Shown here: positions 34,756 through 43,070 of the stretch, piece after piece | How positions within the stretch are numbered: position 1 is the stretch's first letter | Layout: the number at the start of each line of letters is the position of its first letter | Source of the DNA: Anaerovirgula multivorans | Lineage (GTDB): Bacteria; Bacillota; Clostridia; Peptostreptococcales; Natronincolaceae | Assembly (NCBI RefSeq): GCF_900188145.1 | Contig: NZ_FZOJ01000009.1 | Span: 62,001 to 126,000 of the forward strand | Reading direction: 5' to 3' | Length of the DNA stretch: 64,000 nucleotides | Made by a program: the position numbers and the translations under genes | The notes under the pieces: generated by a model | Database searches by the model: none | The model's input: only the letters and a program-made list of their open reading frames with translations | Told to the model about the DNA's origin: nothing

Positions 34756-35259
34756 ATGGCGGTTAGGAAAGTACTACTGTTGGGAAATGAAAGCTTATAT
34801 AAAATTTCTCAGCAAATAACGAAGGATCAATTAAAAAAAGCAAGGGAAGTTGTTAGAGATTTACATGATACAATGATGGAATTTAGAAAAAAATATGGTT
34901 TTGGCAGGGCGATTGCTTCCCCTCAAATCAATGAACCCTATAGAATTATTTACATGAATTTTGATGATAACTCTATAGCCTTTATCAACCCTAAACTTGA
35001 ATTTGTTGGAGACAAAATATTTGAAATATGGGATGACTGCATGAGTTTTCCAGGGCTAGAGGTAAAGTTAAAGAGATATGAAAAGGTAAAGGTCTATTAT
35101 AAGGATTTAGATTGGAACGATTGTGTGATCGAATTTGAAGGAGATTTAGCAGAGTTAATCCAGCATGAATATGATCATTTAGATGGAATATTAGCTGTGC
35201 AAAGAGGAATCGACAATAAATCCTTTAGAGTCAATAAAGACAAATCAGGATGCTTTTAG
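34756..35259 (+). CDS. Peptide deformylase-like protein
   Basis: A 167-residue member of the peptide deformylase fold. Motif I is altered: GFGRAIASPQ in place of GxGxAAxQ. Motif II is DDCMSFPG (the metal-binding Cys, with E changed to D). Motif III is intact (QHEYDHLDG, HExxH). It would deformylate N-terminal Met or a related substrate. I chose the third of three consecutive ATGs (34756) because AGGAG is then 8 nt away. It is probably not the main Def, given the odd motifs and lone location. Confidence 0.75.
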   Translation: MAVRKVLLLGNESLYKISQQITKDQLKKAREVVRDLHDTMMEFRKKYGFGRAIASPQINEPYRIIYMNFDDNSIAFINPKLEFVGDKIFEIWDDCMSFPGLEVKLKRYEKVKVYYKDLDWNDCVIEFEGDLAELIQHEYDHLDGILAVQRGIDNKSFRVNKDKSGCF

Positions 35260-35330
35260 CAAGGATAACAATCTGCTTATTATATTTTTGAAAGAAATTT
35301 TCTTGATTGACTTCAATTCCATTTTATATA

Positions 35331-35398
35331 AAAACTCTTCTCTAGAGATAGTAATTAACTTATGAAGAACTATTAACTACGCTAAGGAAGAGTTTTTT
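35331..35398 (+). terminator. Long terminator after the deformylase-like gene
   Basis: AAAACTCTTC pairs with GAAGAGTTTTTT over a long loop that contains an inner ATAGT/ACTAT stem. Confidence 0.65.
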
Positions 35399-35494
35399 AA
35401 AAAACTTAAATTATAGCTAAGATTAAGAAGCATTGCCATTTTGATGGTAATTGTTTTTAAAATTTGCAATTTTTTATAAAGGAGTAAGAGGAAA

Positions 35495-36020
35495 ATATAT
35501 AGAAATATAAAAAAAGCTGACAGAAGATGATGCAGAGCTTTTATTGAAGTATTGGTCTGATAATGAAGTTACCAGGTATATGAATATAAATGCTTTTTCT
35601 GACATAGATCAAGCAAAAGAGATGATTGATCTATTGAATCACTTATTTAAAGAAAAACAAGCTATACGCTGGGGCATATATAACAAAGAATTTGATTGGC
35701 TAATAGGTACTTGTGGATACAATTCCGGATTAAAGGAAGAAACATATATAGGGGAAATTGGGTATGAATTAGGAAGCCAGTACTGGAGACAAGGGTTTAT
35801 GGTAGAAGCGTTAACCTGCATAATTAATTATGGTTTTAACACTTTAAATTTAAACCGTATAGAAGCGTATGTGATGCTGGAAAACCAAAAATCACTAAAA
35901 CTTCTTGAAAAGTTAGGTTTTCAAAAAGAAGGGATTTTAAGAGAGCGCGGATACTATAAAAATCAGTTTTGGGATGAATATATTTTTTCATTGTTAAAGA
36001 GAGATAGGGAACGAAGTTAG
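35495..36020 (+). pseudogene. GNAT acetyltransferase with damaged 5' end
   Basis: The body (from TTG 35544) reads LKYWSDNEVTRYMNI, IGEIGYELGSQYWRQGFMVEA and RIEAYVMLENQKSLKLLEKL, a RimJ/RimL-like GNAT with acetyl-CoA motif and complete C terminus. Upstream a normal start would read YRNIKKLTEDDAELLLK, but it begins with ATA (35495) and has an extra A in a 7-A run that shifts the frame. A TTG start at 35544 has no good ribosome binding site. Expression is therefore doubtful, though only about 17 residues would be lost. Confidence 0.65.
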
Positions 36021-36143
36021 TAGACACTTTCTTGTGAATCGCAACAGATGGAAAATACGAAGTGAATATTCTAGATGATATATCACATTCGTAGAATATT
36101 ACGTTTTATATGTAGTGTATGAATACCTACTTTATCTGAATAA

Positions 36144-36194
36144 AAACTTCCTTGAAATATAATGTTTAATCAGAATATTTCAAGGGAGTTTTTT
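36144..36194. terminator. Bidirectional terminator between converging genes
   Basis: AACTTCCTTGAAATAT pairs with ATATTTCAAGGGAGTT (one G-U pair). A T6 run follows on the plus strand and an A5 run precedes it. It serves the GNAT remnant and the flavodoxin-like gene. Confidence 0.8.
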
Positions 36195-36208
36195 ACTTAG
36201 TTAATATA

Positions 36209-36862
36209 TTACTTTATTAAGTTTACACCTAGTCCAAATGCTTTTTGGCAATCTATAGGAAATTGAGCTTTTCTATGTGCTGCTTTTTCTTCTTCAGAGA
36301 AGATTTCCATTTTATATTTTGAATAATCATCAAATTGATAAGTATTATTTGAATACATAACCAATGGTTTTGTAAATATTTGTTCAATATAAGCTCCAAT
36401 GTGATTGAATGTTTTTAAATAACCAACTTCATTCATTATTTCTTCTGGAACATTCATTGTATAAATAAATGCTGTTGACATCTTCTTTGGTGCAATTGAA
36501 GAATGGTTCTTATCATACACTAAATATTGAAATATCAGTCTTTCTAAAAATGACTGTAATTGACCTGTTATATTACCCAAATATATTGGAGAGCCAAAGA
36601 TAATACCATCAGCCTCAGATAACTTTTCTAAAACTTCTTTAATATCGTCTTTTACTGTACATTTTCCATAACTTTTACCGCCAAGTCTTTTGCAGGCAAA
36701 GCAGCTTATACATCCAGTATAGTTTAAATCATATAAATTAATTATTTCTGTTTCAATTTCCTTATCTTTTGCAGATTCTTTTACTCCATCTAAAGCTTTT
36801 TGAAGTAATGTAGCTGTATTTTTATTTTTTCTTGGACTTCCGTTAATAGCATAAACTTTCAT
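36209..36862 (-). CDS. Flavodoxin family NAD(P)H-dependent oxidoreductase
   Basis: A 217-residue FMN protein with the flavodoxin-like start MKVYAINGSPRKNKNTATL, a CISCFACKR cysteine pair, and GIIFGSPIYLGNITGQLQSF, which contacts the flavin. It matches NADPH-dependent FMN reductase/multimeric flavodoxin WrbA-like proteins. The start is supported by GGAGTG on the minus strand. Divergent to it is a broken HxlR regulator gene, which probably controlled it. Confidence 0.87.
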   Translation of the reverse strand: MKVYAINGSPRKNKNTATLLQKALDGVKESAKDKEIETEIINLYDLNYTGCISCFACKRLGGKSYGKCTVKDDIKEVLEKLSEADGIIFGSPIYLGNITGQLQSFLERLIFQYLVYDKNHSSIAPKKMSTAFIYTMNVPEEIMNEVGYLKTFNHIGAYIEQIFTKPLVMYSNNTYQFDDYSKYKMEIFSEEEKAAHRKAQFPIDCQKAFGLGVNLIK

Positions 36863-37014
36863 AGTAACACTCCTTTTTTCATTTTTCTTTACTTACTTCT
36901 ATAATTATAACTTTATGTTATAATTATATATCATAAGGTAATAAATATAGAAGTACGCACTTTTTTCTGTGTTAGTATAAAAATCATACCATTAAATTTA
37001 AAGGAGTTGTAATT

Positions 37015-37392
37015 ATGAATAATGATATGGATTGTAATGTAGGATTCCCAAATGATAATATATATGAGACACAATGTCCTCTTCTATACGCATTAGAGGT
37101 TATTGGAAAAAAATAGAAGTTACCTATTATGTGGTACTTATTTGAAAATGAATTCACTAGATATAATGAATTAAAACGAAAAGTTAAAGGCATTACTAAT
37201 ATGATGCTTACAAAATCTTTAAAAGAATTAGAAGAAAATAATCTTATTGTTAGAATCCAATACGAAACGATTCCTCCTAAAGTTGAATATGCTCTAACAG
37301 AAAGAGGTAAAGCACTACTTCCTGCATTGAATGAATTGTCAAAATGGGGTGAAGAACAACTTAAACTTGATAAGTCGAAATCAGATTTTTAA
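37015..37392 (+). pseudogene. HxlR family regulator interrupted by an amber codon
   Basis: The reading frame from ATG 37015 (AAAGGAGTTG upstream) reads CPLLYALEVIGK then K-TAG-K (stop at 37114-37116), where family members have GGKWK. One TGG-to-TAG change thus cuts the winged helix. The rest (RYNELKRKVKGITNMMLTKS; PPKVEYALTERGKALLP) is intact to the natural stop. It stands divergent from the flavodoxin-like gene, which may now be unregulated. The downstream ATG at 37129 has no ribosome binding site. Confidence 0.8.
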
Positions 37393-37467
37393 ACTCTTCT
37401 CATTTACTTTAACATGCATTCTTCTTATTTTGCGCCACTTTTTATAAATTATAAGGAGTTTGAAGTT

Positions 37468-37932
37468 ATGCTTTTAGGATATGCAAGGGTAAGTACCCAA
37501 GATCAAAATTTGGATAGACAGATAGATCAGCTAAAAGAAGCTGGCTGCGAGAAGATATTTCGTGAGAAGATCACTGCTACTAAAAAAGATAGGCCAGAAC
37601 TTGATAGATTGCTTGATCAAATAAGACCAGGAGATACTATCATAATAAGTGAGCTTACTCGTTTGAGCCGATCCACTAAAGACTTATTTCAAATTGTAGA
37701 GCCGATCGAGAAAAAAGGTGCAAATATAAAGAGTCTGAAGGAAGTATGGGTAGATACTACCACTCCTCAAGGGAAGCTGATGTTTACCATATTTGCTGGT
37801 ATTAGCCAATTTGAAAGAGATTTAATTAGCCAGAGAACCAGAGAAGGGCTTGCCAGTGCTAGATCTCTGCCCCGCATCTATTGCTTTCTCTCCAGTATCA
37901 AGTTATACCATATTATGTTTTACAGGCAATGA
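37468..37932 (+). CDS. Serine recombinase (resolvase), C-terminally replaced
   Basis: The catalytic domain is complete: LLGYARVSTQDQNLDRQ with the active serine in ARVST, ISELTRLSRSTKDLF, and GKLMFTIFAGISQFERDLIS. After GLASARS (about residue 132) the sequence stops matching the family, and no HTH domain remains. The last 22 residues are read from an unrelated fragment in reverse direction. It is thus probably inactive. The start ATG 37468 has AAGGAG upstream. Confidence 0.82.
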   Translation: MLLGYARVSTQDQNLDRQIDQLKEAGCEKIFREKITATKKDRPELDRLLDQIRPGDTIIISELTRLSRSTKDLFQIVEPIEKKGANIKSLKEVWVDTTTPQGKLMFTIFAGISQFERDLISQRTREGLASARSLPRIYCFLSSIKLYHIMFYRQ

Positions 37933-38046
37933 ACTGCAGCTATCTAAGTGAAAAACATTAGAGTTTTTATTGCTTATACACTGTCCTGTTAAAGTTGATT
38001 CCACTATATTTTCTGCTTTAGCTTCAGTAGCGGAATTATCAACAGG
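37870..38046 (-). pseudogene. Fragment of an Ada-type metal-binding domain
   Basis: On the minus strand the frame reads GQCISNKNSNVFHLDSCSSL then PVKHNMV, a stop, and LDTGEKAIDAG. This is the pattern of the small Ada-like C-terminal metal-binding domain found at the end of several secreted nucleases and competence-like proteins. One in-frame stop and loss of both ends mark it as a remnant. Its end lies at the junction with the recombinase. Confidence 0.55.
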
Positions 38047-38214
38047 AATACGAGAAGGTTATTAATCAATTTCCAGTTTAGTAAGGTAGTTATGAGCTAG
38101 AAGAGAATAAGAAAGAATGTCCTGAAGCAGATTCCTTCAAAATACTTTATTGATAACTTTTTCTTTCCCTCGAAATTGTTAAAAATAGAGGTAAAGAGCA
38201 AGTGATCACTAAAA

Positions 38215-38380
38215 TCAATTTTCATGCTTACTAACTCCCTTGTAGCTTCTTTCGAATCATCTATAAGTTTCATAATAACAGCATCTTTAACATATTTTTA
38301 TTACCCTCAATATGAGATTCCAATTCTTCTAATACAACTTATTGATTAGGATAAAGCCTTCTTACCTCCTGCCATTTCAT
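38215..38380 (-). pseudogene. Remnant of a small conserved hypothetical protein
   Basis: From ATG 38380 on the minus strand, behind AGAGGTG, it reads MKWQEVRRLYPNQ, a TAA stop, VVLEELESHIEGNK, then a 1-nt frameshift to YVKDAVIMKLIDDSKEATRE. This resembles a common Firmicute protein of unknown function, about 80-100 residues, starting MKWQEVRKIYPNQ. A stop and a frameshift make it inactive. The adjoining 38047-38214 and 38381-38580 hold no other recognisable gene. Confidence 0.6.
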
Positions 38381-38580
38381 AAGAAACACCTCTTTGTTTT
38401 TAAGTATATATTCTCTATAGCATGTTTATAGCGTGGATTTAAACAAAAAGGATAAGAACATGTAGAAATTAATGCAGGGATAGGGAGTCGAAAGTGGAAA
38501 TAAATAATAAGGGTAAGATGAATTCCCTATTTGATAAAAAAACCGAAGCTAAGATTATTTATATATAGGAGGAATAAACA

Positions 38581-38748
38581 ATGATCGAAAAATGGAGCGA
38601 TATACTTATTGCTTTAGTCATTTTTGTATTTGTAATAACAATTGGAGGTTTGTATATAACACAATCGCAATATGGCTACACTGAATCGGCAATTTTGTAT
38701 TTGGCTGGAGTTTTAGCAGCAGGATTATTTTGGATTGGAAGAAAATAG
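38581..38748 (+). CDS. Small two-helix membrane protein
   Basis: A 55-residue protein with two membrane segments (ILIALVIFVFVITIGGLYI and AILYLAGVLAAGLFWIG) separated by a polar turn. The start is supported by a strong TAGGAGG site 8 nt upstream. I do not recognise the family. It precedes two further membrane protein genes. Confidence 0.65.
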   Translation: MIEKWSDILIALVIFVFVITIGGLYITQSQYGYTESAILYLAGVLAAGLFWIGRK

Positions 38749-38914
38749 CCCGCAAATAATTGAATATCACTAGGGAATATAAGGATACTATTCAGTTCAA
38801 TTGCTACTACATATTCTCTTTTAAAAACGTGCTTGAAAGAAAATGAGGAACTCAGAATACCTTGTGTTGCTCTTAACTTTTTTTTAAACCTTTTATGGAG
38901 AGGAGAGATAGACT

Positions 38915-39109
38915 TTGATAAGTATAAAAAACAAGACCACTATTTTAGTAATAAGCTTAGTCATAAACTTGATATTACTGGTATTTTTAGCAGGATTTAA
39001 TGTAGAAGTAGCAGACCACAACAATAGAGAATCAATCCGTACTTTAAAAAGCAAGGTGTTGGTTTTAACCGGCTCAACTTCCGAATACAAACCTATTCAA
39101 AAGGCGTAA
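38915..39109 (+). CDS. Small membrane-anchored protein
   Basis: A 64-residue protein with one N-terminal membrane helix (TTILVISLVINLILLVFLAGF) and a short polar outer part. The TTG start has GGAGAGGAGAG upstream. The family is unknown. It is 28 nt from the next gene and probably shares its transcript. Confidence 0.55.
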   Translation: MISIKNKTTILVISLVINLILLVFLAGFNVEVADHNNRESIRTLKSKVLVLTGSTSEYKPIQKA

Positions 39110-39137
39110 TTGGTTTAGTAAGCGGAGGTCAAAAACG

Positions 39138-39674
39138 ATGAAAGATATAGGATTTTTTGAAATTGTTATATTAACAACCTTAGTTGTTTTAGTATATTTT
39201 GTCTTTAAAGAGTTGAACAGGAAGAAATATTTAGGTGAATTTATTTTACAAGCACCTAGAGATTTCGATATCAAAGCTTCGATGGGGTTTTGGGTTATTC
39301 TTGGTTGCTTTTGGATAATTTTTTTGATAGAAAGAGGGGTAAATATAAATCAATATGATTATAGGCACCCTATAGGTACTTTAGGCCCTCCTATTTTGTG
39401 GATATTTATTTGCTCTCTTAATATATTAAAATGTATATATGATAAAGAGATGAGAGAAGATGGAATAAGTAGCAAAGAGGGTTTTGTCTATTGGAGAGAT
39501 ATCATAAGCTATAGATGGACTGTAGATGAAGAATTAGAAATTACCTTTCAACCACGAACCCTCTTTACTTCAAAAAGAAAAATAACTAGAGTATGGACTA
39601 TTTATAGAGAAGATCAGGAGAAGGTTGATGAAATATTTAGCTATCATATCAATACAAATCAAGAGAGAAAATAA
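39138..39674 (+). CDS. Membrane protein of unknown function
   Basis: A 178-residue protein with three membrane segments (VILTTLVVLVYFVF; ASMGFWVILGCFWIIFLI; GPPILWIFICSLNIL). A C-terminal soluble domain follows (GISSKEGFVYWRDIISYRW, then TRVWTIYREDQEKVDEIF) that looks like a small PH-like/DUF5673-type beta domain. Start has GGAGGT. It is the third of three adjacent small membrane protein genes. I cannot give a function. Confidence 0.7.
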   Translation: MKDIGFFEIVILTTLVVLVYFVFKELNRKKYLGEFILQAPRDFDIKASMGFWVILGCFWIIFLIERGVNINQYDYRHPIGTLGPPILWIFICSLNILKCIYDKEMREDGISSKEGFVYWRDIISYRWTVDEELEITFQPRTLFTSKRKITRVWTIYREDQEKVDEIFSYHINTNQERK

Positions 39675-39711
39675 ATTTATATGTAAAGGAGTTTATTTTC
39701 TCTTTACAAAA

Positions 39712-39756
39712 ATACGCCATGTTTACTTGTATGCACAAGTAAACATGGCGTATAAT
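39712..39756 (+). promoter_or_regulatory. Promoter of gntR with a 19-bp palindromic operator
   Basis: The arms ATACGCCATGTTTACTTGT and their perfect complement (39712-39730/39735-39753) enclose ATGC. A promoter fits inside: TTGTAT (39727-39732), 18-nt spacer, TATAAT (39751-39756). The centre contains TTGT-N4-ACAA, a GntR-like half-site pattern. Autoregulation by the downstream GntR is inference. The hairpin could also end the upstream transcript, but it lacks a T-run. Confidence 0.6.
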
Positions 39757-39838
39757 ATTAATAGGCAATACTTATATTAGGTATTATTAATTAAAAGAAC
39801 TACAGATTTACTAATAAATTATCTAGGAGGAAAAAAGG

Positions 39839-40567
39839 ATGAAGAGCCTCAATAAGGAGAAGGGAATACCCTATTATTTGCAAATTAAAGAGATTTTAGA
39901 AGAAAGAATATTTAATAATATCTATCCGGTTAATTCATTAATGCCTTCAGAAACTGTCCTAGCAGAAGAATTTGGTGTTACAAGAGCTACTATCAGAAAT
40001 GCTCTAAAAGAACTAAAAAATGCAGGACTTATTTATACAGAAAAAGGGAAAGGCACGATCATTAAGTCCCCTAAAATTGAACAGAGCTTATTAAAATTTT
40101 ATAGTTTTGGAAGGGAATTTAAAAACTCACCTTATGATATAGGCTCTAAAGTAATTAGCAAAGAAAAAATAACACCTACGCTGGATTTAACTGAAAAACT
40201 ACAAGTTGATGAAAAAAGTTTTCTTTTTAAGGTTGAAAGGCTACGATTGTTTAATAGCATTCCTATGATACTTGAAACATCTTATATTCCCGAGTATATA
40301 GCTGGAAATATAATCAACGAAGATTTAGAGAATAAATCGATATATGATCTCTTGGAAGAAAAATATGGTGTCAAAATTATTAAAGCTAAAGAATATATTG
40401 AGCCCAAAATATCTGATGAAATTGAGGCAAACTTGCTTGAAATCCCACGGCAGTCTCCTGTCTTTTATACAGAGAGGATTACTTTGGCACCAGGAAATAA
40501 GCCTGTTGAGCTAAGACGAAGTATTATTAGGGGAGATAAATTTAAGTTTTATACAGAACTTTATTAA
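39839..40567 (+). CDS. GntR family regulator, HutC type
   Basis: A 242-residue regulator with an N-terminal winged helix (YYLQIKEILEERIFNNIYPV; AEEFGVTRATIRNALKELK) and a C-terminal UTRA ligand domain (from about 90; YIPEYIAGNIINEDLE, SPVFYTERITLAPGNKPVE). It leads the unit with the two chromate transporter halves. Ligand unknown. AGGAGG lies upstream. Confidence 0.9.
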   Translation: MKSLNKEKGIPYYLQIKEILEERIFNNIYPVNSLMPSETVLAEEFGVTRATIRNALKELKNAGLIYTEKGKGTIIKSPKIEQSLLKFYSFGREFKNSPYDIGSKVISKEKITPTLDLTEKLQVDEKSFLFKVERLRLFNSIPMILETSYIPEYIAGNIINEDLENKSIYDLLEEKYGVKIIKAKEYIEPKISDEIEANLLEIPRQSPVFYTERITLAPGNKPVELRRSIIRGDKFKFYTELY

Positions 40568-40582
40568 ATGAGGTGTAGAAAG

Positions 40583-41155
40583 TTGAAACGACGTATCTTA
40601 AAGTTATTTATAATTTTTTTAAAAATAGGTGCTTTTACCTTTGGTGGGGGCTATGCAATGATTCCTCTGATCGAAAAAGAAGTTGTTGAAAAAAATAATT
40701 GGATTGAGAAGGAAGAATTTTTAGATTCTTTGGCTGCTTGTCAATCTGTACCGGGAGCTTTAGCTGTTAATAACGCTGTTTATATCGGCTATAAATTGGA
40801 GGGACTGCTAGGAGCACTTGCAGCAGCATTAGGAGTAATACTACCATCATTTTTTATCATTCTAATTATTGCGGCCATTTTTACTACCATTAAGAGCTAC
40901 TCCATTGTCAATGCAATTTTTATTGGGATTAGAGCTTGTGTAGTTGCTTTAATAGCCACAGCAGGGCTTCGTCTACTGAAAGATATGAAGAAAAAAAACA
41001 TGTTCATGGTTAGTATGATAGTTATTAGTTTTATCAGTATTGCCGTTTTCAACATCAATCCATTCATTATCGTAGTAGTATCCTCTGTAGCTGGTATTGT
41101 GAAAAATCGTCTAATAAAGAATAAAAGAAAGAGGGCAAATCATGATATATTTTAA
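40583..41155 (+). CDS. Chromate transporter, first half
   Basis: A 190-residue CHR-domain membrane protein, with the family motif FTFGGGYAMIPLIEKEVV and NNWIEKEEFLDSLAACQSVPG. It is one of two short chains that make up a bipartite ChrA-like carrier. I chose the TTG at 40583, 7 nt after GAGGTG, over the ATG at 40568, which has no site. It overlaps the next gene by 14 nt. Substrate (chromate or other anion) not shown. Confidence 0.87.
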   Translation: MKRRILKLFIIFLKIGAFTFGGGYAMIPLIEKEVVEKNNWIEKEEFLDSLAACQSVPGALAVNNAVYIGYKLEGLLGALAAALGVILPSFFIILIIAAIFTTIKSYSIVNAIFIGIRACVVALIATAGLRLLKDMKKKNMFMVSMIVISFISIAVFNINPFIIVVVSSVAGIVKNRLIKNKRKRANHDIF

Positions 41156-41663
41156 ATTATTTCTAGCATTCTTTAAAATCGGCATTTTTAGCTTTGGCGG
41201 AGGCTATGCGATGCTTCCACTGATAGAAAAACAAGTTATTTATCAAAATAATTGGATTGATTACGAAGGTTTTATTGATATTATAGCTACCTCCCAAATG
41301 ACACCAGGACCCATTGCTATTAACAGTGCCACTTTTATAGGCTATAAAATCGGAGGAGTGTTAGGGTCTATAGTTAGTACAATGGGAGTTGTTCTTGCAC
41401 CGACGATTATGATTTTGATTTTATCAAAATATCTTCTTCAATTTAATAAATCTAAAACAGTGCAATCTATTTTTGAAGGTTTGCGTCCTGCATTAATAGG
41501 ATTGATTTTAGCGTCAGCCTATTCTGTTGGAAAAACAAGTATTTTTGATTATACTACATTTTTAATTGTCACTTTAATGTTGATTATTATTAATAAAACT
41601 AAAATACATCCCATTGCTACAATTTTCGTTTCAGCATGTTTAGGTGTATTTTTCTATATATAA
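41142..41663 (+). CDS. Chromate transporter, second half
   Basis: A 173-residue CHR-domain protein (FSFGGGYAMLPLIEKQVIYQ, NNWIDYEGFIDIIATSQMTP, GPIAINSATFIGYKIGG). It is the partner of the preceding gene. The two are about 40 percent alike by eye and give the usual short-chain pair. The start lies within the end of the first gene, behind AGAGGGC. Confidence 0.88.
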   Translation: MIYFKLFLAFFKIGIFSFGGGYAMLPLIEKQVIYQNNWIDYEGFIDIIATSQMTPGPIAINSATFIGYKIGGVLGSIVSTMGVVLAPTIMILILSKYLLQFNKSKTVQSIFEGLRPALIGLILASAYSVGKTSIFDYTTFLIVTLMLIIINKTKIHPIATIFVSACLGVFFYI

Positions 41664-41673
41664 GAGGAAATTT

Positions 41674-41796
41674 ATGAATGAAATTACACTTAAGATTTTG
41701 GAGCTACAAGTAAGATGGTAAGGAATAATCATTTCCTTAGCTATTTTATTGGGAACAGTTCTAACTTTAGGGGAAGAAAAGGAGTTTAGAATTTGA
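41674..41796 (+). pseudogene. Possible broken small membrane peptide gene
   Basis: From ATG 41674 (AAGAGGAAA upstream) the frame reads MNEITLKILELQVRW, a TAA, and then a hydrophobic stretch (GIIISLAILLGTVLTLGEEK) up to TGA 41794. A single stop in an otherwise coherent small membrane protein suggests decay, but a chance frame cannot be excluded. Confidence 0.3.
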
Positions 41797-41808
41797 AGGG
41801 GGGAGATG

Positions 41809-42963
41809 ATGTCAAAAAGAACAGTTAAGGAGGTTTACTTACTAAGAAGTATAGCTTGTGTATGTGTTGTTTTACTACATTCTATTACTAGAGTTGTAGA
41901 ACTTTATGATTCGCAATTACCAAGCTATCAAGAAACTTCCTTAATGACTTTAAGATTATTGTTAACTTTTGGGACACCAATTTTCATTTTTTTATCAGAG
42001 TTTTTGCTATCTTACTCTTATACTGAGGAAATACCTAAAAATTTCATGAAAAAGAGAATCCAGCTTATTATATCACCCTATATCTCTATGAGCTTTATTT
42101 ATGCAGTACTGATGACGCATGAGGCAAACAATTTTGTAGAAGGGACGATAATAAGAACCTTTGGCATGTATGTAATGAGGAACTTACTCTTTGGATTTTA
42201 TAGACATGGATATTTTATCATTGTTGTTTTTCAATTCTATTTCTTACATTTGCTTTTGCATAGACATCTAAGTAGCGCTTCACCTAAAAAGGTATTAAGT
42301 ATTTCTCTTATGATTAACTTAATATACTTAGGATTCTTTAATTTTGTAGAACCTTTTAATATTCCCTATGGGCAATATATATGGCATGGTCTTTCCTGGG
42401 GTAGCTTTCTATCTTGGATATTCTACTTTGCATTGGGTTATTATTGTGGTAAGTATTATGATGATTTTATTAAAATATTAAGATACCATAGAAGAAAAGT
42501 GATTTTCTTGCCTTTTGTTGCAGCAACAGTAGTAGGATATTTATATCTCAGTGAAGTTTTAACCATGAATGACTCAAAGAGAATCGATATGATATTTTTT
42601 GCCACAAGTATGATTTTTTTCATTTATTACATTGCAGTTAAAATAACGGATATACCCAGCATATTTATAATTATTAGTCGTTTTTCATTTAGTATTTATC
42701 TTTTACACATGGTGTTTCTATATCTAGGGGTACAACTTGTTCAAAACACCTCTTATATAAATCTACACCCCCTCTCTGTGTTGAGCCTGTTATTCATAGG
42801 AAGCATAGCAGCCTCTATTATAAGTACTCTTGTAATAAGTAAATTCAGCATAGGAAAATATATTGTAGGACGTATTAATAGACCTAAGGAAACAGATATA
42901 AAACCCGTATCCAAGAAAACTGCATGGATTTCCAAGGAATTCATTGAAAATAACATTAAGTAG
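41809..42963 (+). CDS. Membrane acyltransferase family 3 protein
   Basis: A 384-residue protein with about ten membrane helices and the acyltransferase_3 start: EVYLLRSIACVCVVLLHSIT with the family histidine. FRHG-like FYRHGYFIIVVFQFYFLHLL follows. Such proteins O-acetylate surface sugars or lipids. ATG 41809 is preferred (AAGGGGGGAG 5 nt away) to the ATG at 41806. The last codons and the stop lie within the 1.1-kb repeat, and the same 3' end is found again at the other copy. Confidence 0.83.
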   Translation: MSKRTVKEVYLLRSIACVCVVLLHSITRVVELYDSQLPSYQETSLMTLRLLLTFGTPIFIFLSEFLLSYSYTEEIPKNFMKKRIQLIISPYISMSFIYAVLMTHEANNFVEGTIIRTFGMYVMRNLLFGFYRHGYFIIVVFQFYFLHLLLHRHLSSASPKKVLSISLMINLIYLGFFNFVEPFNIPYGQYIWHGLSWGSFLSWIFYFALGYYCGKYYDDFIKILRYHRRKVIFLPFVAATVVGYLYLSEVLTMNDSKRIDMIFFATSMIFFIYYIAVKITDIPSIFIIISRFSFSIYLLHMVFLYLGVQLVQNTSYINLHPLSVLSLLFIGSIAASIISTLVISKFSIGKYIVGRINRPKETDIKPVSKKTAWISKEFIENNIK

Positions 42964-43070
42964 ATTTAATAAACATAATAGGGCAGCTGAATGAAATTTG
43001 AAATTTTTCTATGGTATGTTAACATAGGCACTGTATCAAAATATAATTTTAAAGATGGAAGGAGTTTTGT

